From the NCBI GenBank assembly GCA_005799475.1, contig SYGQ01000040.1, forward strand, positions 1 to 17,794: a stretch of 17,794 nt of DNA, read 5' to 3'. The notes beneath the pieces are model-generated. The model had not been told where the DNA came from. It did no database searches and was given only the letters and a program-made list of their open reading frames with translations. The DNA is from Planctomycetia bacterium. GTDB lineage: Bacteria > Planctomycetota > Phycisphaerae > Phycisphaerales > SM1A02. Below, piece by piece: positions 14,997-17,794 of the stretch (positions are counted from its first letter, which is position 1; each line of letters starts with the position of its first letter). Both the position numbers and the translations under genes were made by a program.

Positions 14997-15016
14997 ACTT
15001 CGCGTCGGAGCGAAGT
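14997..15016. promoter_or_regulatory. Inverted repeat in the divergent amidase / preT control region
   Basis: ACTTCGC (14997-15003) and GCGAAGT (15010-15016) are perfect 7-bp arms around a 6-base spacer, 14 bp upstream of the amidase start and 51 bp upstream of preT. Size and spacing suit a dimeric regulator that could control both directions. On the plus strand TACCAT (15037-15042) is a possible -10 for preT. No regulator gene is in the window. Confidence 0.45.
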
Positions 15017-15067
15017 TCTGCGGGCGATCATACCGATACCATTTTCGCAGCGCGCTTCGAGAACTCC

Positions 15068-16423
15068 ATGACCCTGAAGCCGATCCTCTGCGCGAGCGAA
15101 GCCCAAGCGAACTTTGCGGAGCTTCAGCAGCCGCTGACTGCGTCGCAGGCCCGTATCGAGGCGTCGCGGTGCCTCAACTGCTTCGATGCGCCATGTATTC
15201 ACGCGTGTCCGACCGGGATCGATGTGCCATCGTTCATCGGCCGCATTGCCGAGGGGCGGGAGCTTGCCGCCGCGAAGCTCATCGGCGAGGCGAATCTGCT
15301 GGGCGCGTCGTGCGCCCGTGTGTGTCCGACGCAGGTGCTCTGCGAAGGGGCGTGCGTTCTCAAAGACCGTGACGAGAAGCCCATTGAGATCGGCCGGCTG
15401 CAACGACATGCGACCGATGCGGCATCGGCCGCAGGACTGCGCGTGCTTGGTCGCGCGGCGCCTGCAACGGGGAAAAGAGTTGCGGTCATTGGCGGTGGTC
15501 CTGCTGGGCTTTCGTGCGCGGCGGATCTTGCGCGTTTGGGCCACGCGGTCACCATCGTGGAACGCCACGCGCAACTTGGCGGACTGAACACCTACGGCAT
15601 CGCTCGATACAAGCTGACGATGGAAGACAGTCTCGAAGAGATCCGACACATCAAGGAACTCGGCATCGCGTTTCGCATGGGGGTCGAGATCGGCTCGGCC
15701 GCCGAGGGCCAGGCGCTACTCAAGGAGTTCGACGCGGTCTTCGTGGCCATCGGTCTCGGCACGGGCAATGCGCTCGGCATCGAAGGTGAATCACTTCCAG
15801 GAGTCATGGATGCGCTCTCGTTCATTCGGGAAGTGCACGAACGGCCACTTCACGAGATCAGCGTGGGCGAGCGCGTGGTCGTCATCGGCGGCGGCAATAC
15901 CGCCATCGACGCGGCGACGCAGTCGGCGAGGCTCGGCGCGCAGGTGACCATCGTGTACCGACGAACCGAAGGAGACATGAGCGCCTATGACTTCGAGCGC
16001 GCGATCGCCCGACAAGATGGCGTGCGCTTCATGTTCGACGCTGTTCCCGTCGCGTTTGTCGCGCGCGAGGGTCGCCTTTGCGCGGTTCGAATCGCTGGCT
16101 TGGCCACCGACATCCCATGTGACATGGTGCTCAAGGCCATCGGACAGTCCAAGCGAGCCGACTGGCTCGCTCGCGTGTTTCCTGTGCGCGACAGGGTGTT
16201 CGTCGGCGGCGACTTTGCCAACGGAGGTCGGGAAGTGGTCAACGCGATCGGCGAGGGTCGAAATGCGGCGTTCGCGATTCACGCCGCCCTCGGCGGATCC
16301 GGCGCGTTGCCGCCGTTGCAGCCGTCGCGACTGGGCATGCCCGAACCGCGTGGCGCCGGGCTCGTGAAGCCCGTTCGCTCGCACGAGGCCGAACGAGTGT
16401 GGAGGAGTGCGCCCCGTGGCTGA
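15068..16423 (+). CDS. preT: NAD-dependent dihydropyrimidine dehydrogenase, subunit PreT
   Basis: The product has 451 residues and belongs to the GltD-like FAD/Fe-S oxidoreductases. As PreT it takes electrons from NADH and passes them to PreA. The N-terminal domain has two cysteine groups for [4Fe-4S] clusters: C35, C38, C43 and C47 (CLNCFDAPCIHAC), and C82, C86, C92 and C96 (SCARVCPTQVLCEGAC). The FAD-binding VAVIGGGPAGLSCA begins at 138, the NAD(P)H-binding VVVIGGGNTAIDAATQSARL at 270, and the closing FAD contact VFVGGDFANGGREVVNAI at 377. About 40 residues at the C-terminus lie beyond the core. The preA gene starts inside its last codons, which fixes the PreT call against stand-alone glutamate synthase small subunits. 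Confidence 0.93.
   Translation: MTLKPILCASEAQANFAELQQPLTASQARIEASRCLNCFDAPCIHACPTGIDVPSFIGRIAEGRELAAAKLIGEANLLGASCARVCPTQVLCEGACVLKDRDEKPIEIGRLQRHATDAASAAGLRVLGRAAPATGKRVAVIGGGPAGLSCAADLARLGHAVTIVERHAQLGGLNTYGIARYKLTMEDSLEEIRHIKELGIAFRMGVEIGSAAEGQALLKEFDAVFVAIGLGTGNALGIEGESLPGVMDALSFIREVHERPLHEISVGERVVVIGGGNTAIDAATQSARLGAQVTIVYRRTEGDMSAYDFERAIARQDGVRFMFDAVPVAFVAREGRLCAVRIAGLATDIPCDMVLKAIGQSKRADWLARVFPVRDRVFVGGDFANGGREVVNAIGEGRNAAFAIHAALGGSGALPPLQPSRLGMPEPRGAGLVKPVRSHEAERVWRSAPRG
16401..16406 (+). promoter_or_regulatory. Strong ribosome binding site deciding the preA start
   Basis: GGAGGA lies inside the 3' end of preT, 9 bases before GTG 16416. An earlier in-frame GTG at 16407 touches this site directly and would leave no spacing, so 16416 is the better start. 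Confidence 0.75.
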
Positions 16424-17732
16424 CCTCTCGTGCGACTTCGCTGGGATCCGCTCGCCCAATCCATTCTGGATCGCTTCGGGACCGCCGAGCAACACGGCGC
16501 ACCAAGCGCACCGAGCGTTCGAGGCCGGCTGGGGCGGGGTCGTTTGGAAGACGATCGGCCAACCCATCGTGAATGTCTCTTCGCGCTACTCGGCGATGGA
16601 CTTGGGCTCGCAGCGCATGGTCGGCTTCAACAACATCGAGCTCATCACGGACCGAAGCGCCGAGGCGAACTTCCGAGAGATCGCTGAAGTCAAGCGCCGG
16701 TGGCCCGAACACGCTGTCATCGCGTCGCTGATGCTTGAGTCGCGCGAAGAGTGGCGCGAGTTCATCGCACGCGCAACCGACGCTGGAGCCGACGGCCTCG
16801 AACTCAACTACGGCTGCCCGCACGGCATGTGTGAGCGCGGCATGGGTTCGGCGGTGGGTCAGCAGCCCGCCGTCCTTGAACGCATCACAGGTTGGGCGAT
16901 GGAGTTCGCGCGAATCCCCGTGATCGTGAAGCTCACCCCGAACATCACTGACATCACGATGAGCGCGCGCGCGGCGCGCCGCGCGGGAGCCAACGCGATC
17001 TCGCTCATCAACACGATCAACTCGATCACGAATGTCGACCTTGATTCGTTCGTCCCTGAGCCACGCGTGGGGAGCCTGAGCGCGCACGGCGGTTACTGCG
17101 GGCCCGCGGTCAAGCCCATCGCCCTCAATATGGTCCAGTGCTGCGCCGGAGATCCCGAAGTTGGTCTTCCGATCTCGGGGATCGGCGGGATCTCGTCGTG
17201 GCGCGACGCAGCGGAGTTCATCGCGCTTGGTGCCGGAAGTGTGCAGGTGTGCACGGCGGTGATGCACTACGGTTTCCGCATCGTTCATGCCATGAAAGAA
17301 GGGCTCAACGAGTACCTCGATTCAAAGGGGATGACGGGCCTCGATGATCTGCGTGGCCGGGCCGTGGCTCGCGTGGTGCCCTGGGAGACGCTCGACCTCT
17401 CGTTCAAGCGCGTGGCTCGGATCGACCACGCGACCTGTATCGGCTGCAACCTGTGCTACGCCGCGTGCGAGGATGGCGCGCACCAGTGCATCGACCTTGT
17501 GGACCCTGACTCGATTGGCGCGGGACTGGGTCCTGGGAGAGTCCCGTTCAAGGCGATCCCCAAGGTGCGCGAACACGACTGCGTCGGCTGCAATCTCTGC
17601 GCGTGCGTGTGCCCCGTTGATGGTTGCATCGAGATGCACGAAGTCGCCACGGGCTCGCCACCGATGAGTTGGGAGCAGTACCAGTCGCGCCTAGTGAACG
17701 GCGAAGTGCCGCCGATCCCGCCGCACGCGTAG
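16416..17732 (+). CDS. preA: NAD-dependent dihydropyrimidine dehydrogenase, subunit PreA
   Basis: The product has 438 residues from GTG 16416, opening MADLSCDFAGIRSPNPFW, as PreA proteins do. It reduces uracil and thymine to the dihydro forms, first step of reductive pyrimidine breakdown, in the cytoplasm. Residues 1-300 form a dihydroorotate-dehydrogenase-like FMN barrel: ELNYGCPHGMCERGMGSAVG (129-148), VKLTPNITDI (171-180), LINTINSITNVDLD (197-210), GGYCGPAVKPIALNMV (225-240) and ISGIGGISSWRDAAEF (253-268). The C-terminus carries two [4Fe-4S] motifs, CIGCNLCYAAC (341-351) and CVGCNLCACVCP (389-400). The active loop has Val147 where, as I recall, mammalian enzyme has its catalytic Cys; E. 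coli PreA also seems to lack it. The start overlaps preT by 8 bp. Dihydropyrimidinase is not in the window. Confidence 0.95.
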   Translation: MADLSCDFAGIRSPNPFWIASGPPSNTAHQAHRAFEAGWGGVVWKTIGQPIVNVSSRYSAMDLGSQRMVGFNNIELITDRSAEANFREIAEVKRRWPEHAVIASLMLESREEWREFIARATDAGADGLELNYGCPHGMCERGMGSAVGQQPAVLERITGWAMEFARIPVIVKLTPNITDITMSARAARRAGANAISLINTINSITNVDLDSFVPEPRVGSLSAHGGYCGPAVKPIALNMVQCCAGDPEVGLPISGIGGISSWRDAAEFIALGAGSVQVCTAVMHYGFRIVHAMKEGLNEYLDSKGMTGLDDLRGRAVARVVPWETLDLSFKRVARIDHATCIGCNLCYAACEDGAHQCIDLVDPDSIGAGLGPGRVPFKAIPKVREHDCVGCNLCACVCPVDGCIEMHEVATGSPPMSWEQYQSRLVNGEVPPIPPHA

Positions 17733-17750
17733 ACGCCGCGCCCCCCCCGG

Positions 17751-17794
17751 TTACGGGCAGATTGTGTGCCCTAGGGCACACAATCTGCCCGTAA
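17751..17794. repeat. Perfect 44-bp palindrome at the window end
   Basis: The bases from 17751 to the last base are a perfect palindrome: two 22-base arms with no spacer, centred in CCCTAGGG at 17772/17773. Each arm also holds a smaller hairpin (GGGCA, 7 bases, TGCCC). It starts 18 bp after the preA stop, behind a run of eight C (17741-17748). As RNA it would form a 20-bp stem with a CTAG loop, so it could terminate preTA transcription; any T-tract would lie outside. The sequence ending exactly with the palindrome also suggests an assembly break. Confidence 0.9.

Noticed and set aside
13369..15067. Plus-strand frames over the amidase (13369-14763) and extending preT upstream to 14315
   Set aside because: The opposite strand holds the intact metal-binding amidase. 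The PreT match begins at ATG 15068, so the upstream extension is only an absence of stop codons.
16407..16409. GTG 16407 as the preA start
   Set aside because: It directly abuts GGAGGA with no spacing, while GTG 16416 has ideal spacing and yields the usual PreA N-terminus.

Overview
The window is a GC-rich bacterial chromosomal segment with tightly packed genes on both strands. I see no RNA genes, insertion sequences, CRISPR arrays or phage genes. Gene content and protein style suggest Planctomycetota, probably class Phycisphaerae: a PilM with a long membrane-anchored extension, a multipass membrane protein of a kind I associate with planctomycetes, a four-repeat S1 protein with an RGG tail, and a FlgO-type lipoprotein. 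This placement is inference from protein features; no marker gene was searched. Both ends look like contig ends: the left cuts pilM, and the right stops exactly at the end of a perfect 44-bp palindrome.

Layout. (1) 1-1292, minus: a 3'-truncated pilM-like gene whose product runs on into a PilN-like segment. A short control region with a perfect 9-bp inverted repeat (1357-1384) separates it from (2) a plus-strand S1-domain RNA-binding protein (1410-2753). (3) Convergent to that lies a minus-strand multipass membrane protein (2767-3945). (4) A plus-strand operon-like run, 4028-9723: an M20 dipeptidase, an 827-residue membrane protein with a GATase-like extracytoplasmic region (start overlapping the previous stop), an ABC transporter ATPase, and NAD kinase. 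(5) A minus-strand YjdF/DUF2238 membrane protein (9720-10364) shares its stop-codon bases with nadK. Its start lies 7 bp from that of the divergent serS (10372-11757). (6) A minus-strand set of three predicted lipoproteins (13367 down to 11786), the middle one a FlgO-family protein, is led by a recognisable sigma-70-like promoter. (7) At the right end is a reductive pyrimidine catabolism locus: an M20-family carbamoylase-type amidase (minus) divergent from preT and preA (plus), the two subunits of NAD-dependent dihydropyrimidine dehydrogenase. A 7-bp inverted repeat sits between them.

How the genes work together. PreT passes electrons from NADH through FAD and Fe-S clusters to PreA, which reduces uracil or thymine. 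The amidase could hydrolyse the N-carbamoyl-beta-amino acid made at the end of that pathway; the middle enzyme, dihydropyrimidinase, is not in the window. The ABC ATPase and the large membrane protein beside it probably form one export or envelope machine, but no classical permease is visible. SerRS, NAD kinase and the S1 protein are housekeeping genes. The most interesting points are the PilM-PilN junction, the cysteine-rich FlgO-type lipoprotein operon, the terminal palindrome, and several start codons with a -10-like hexamer only 6-9 bases upstream, which suggests leaderless transcripts.
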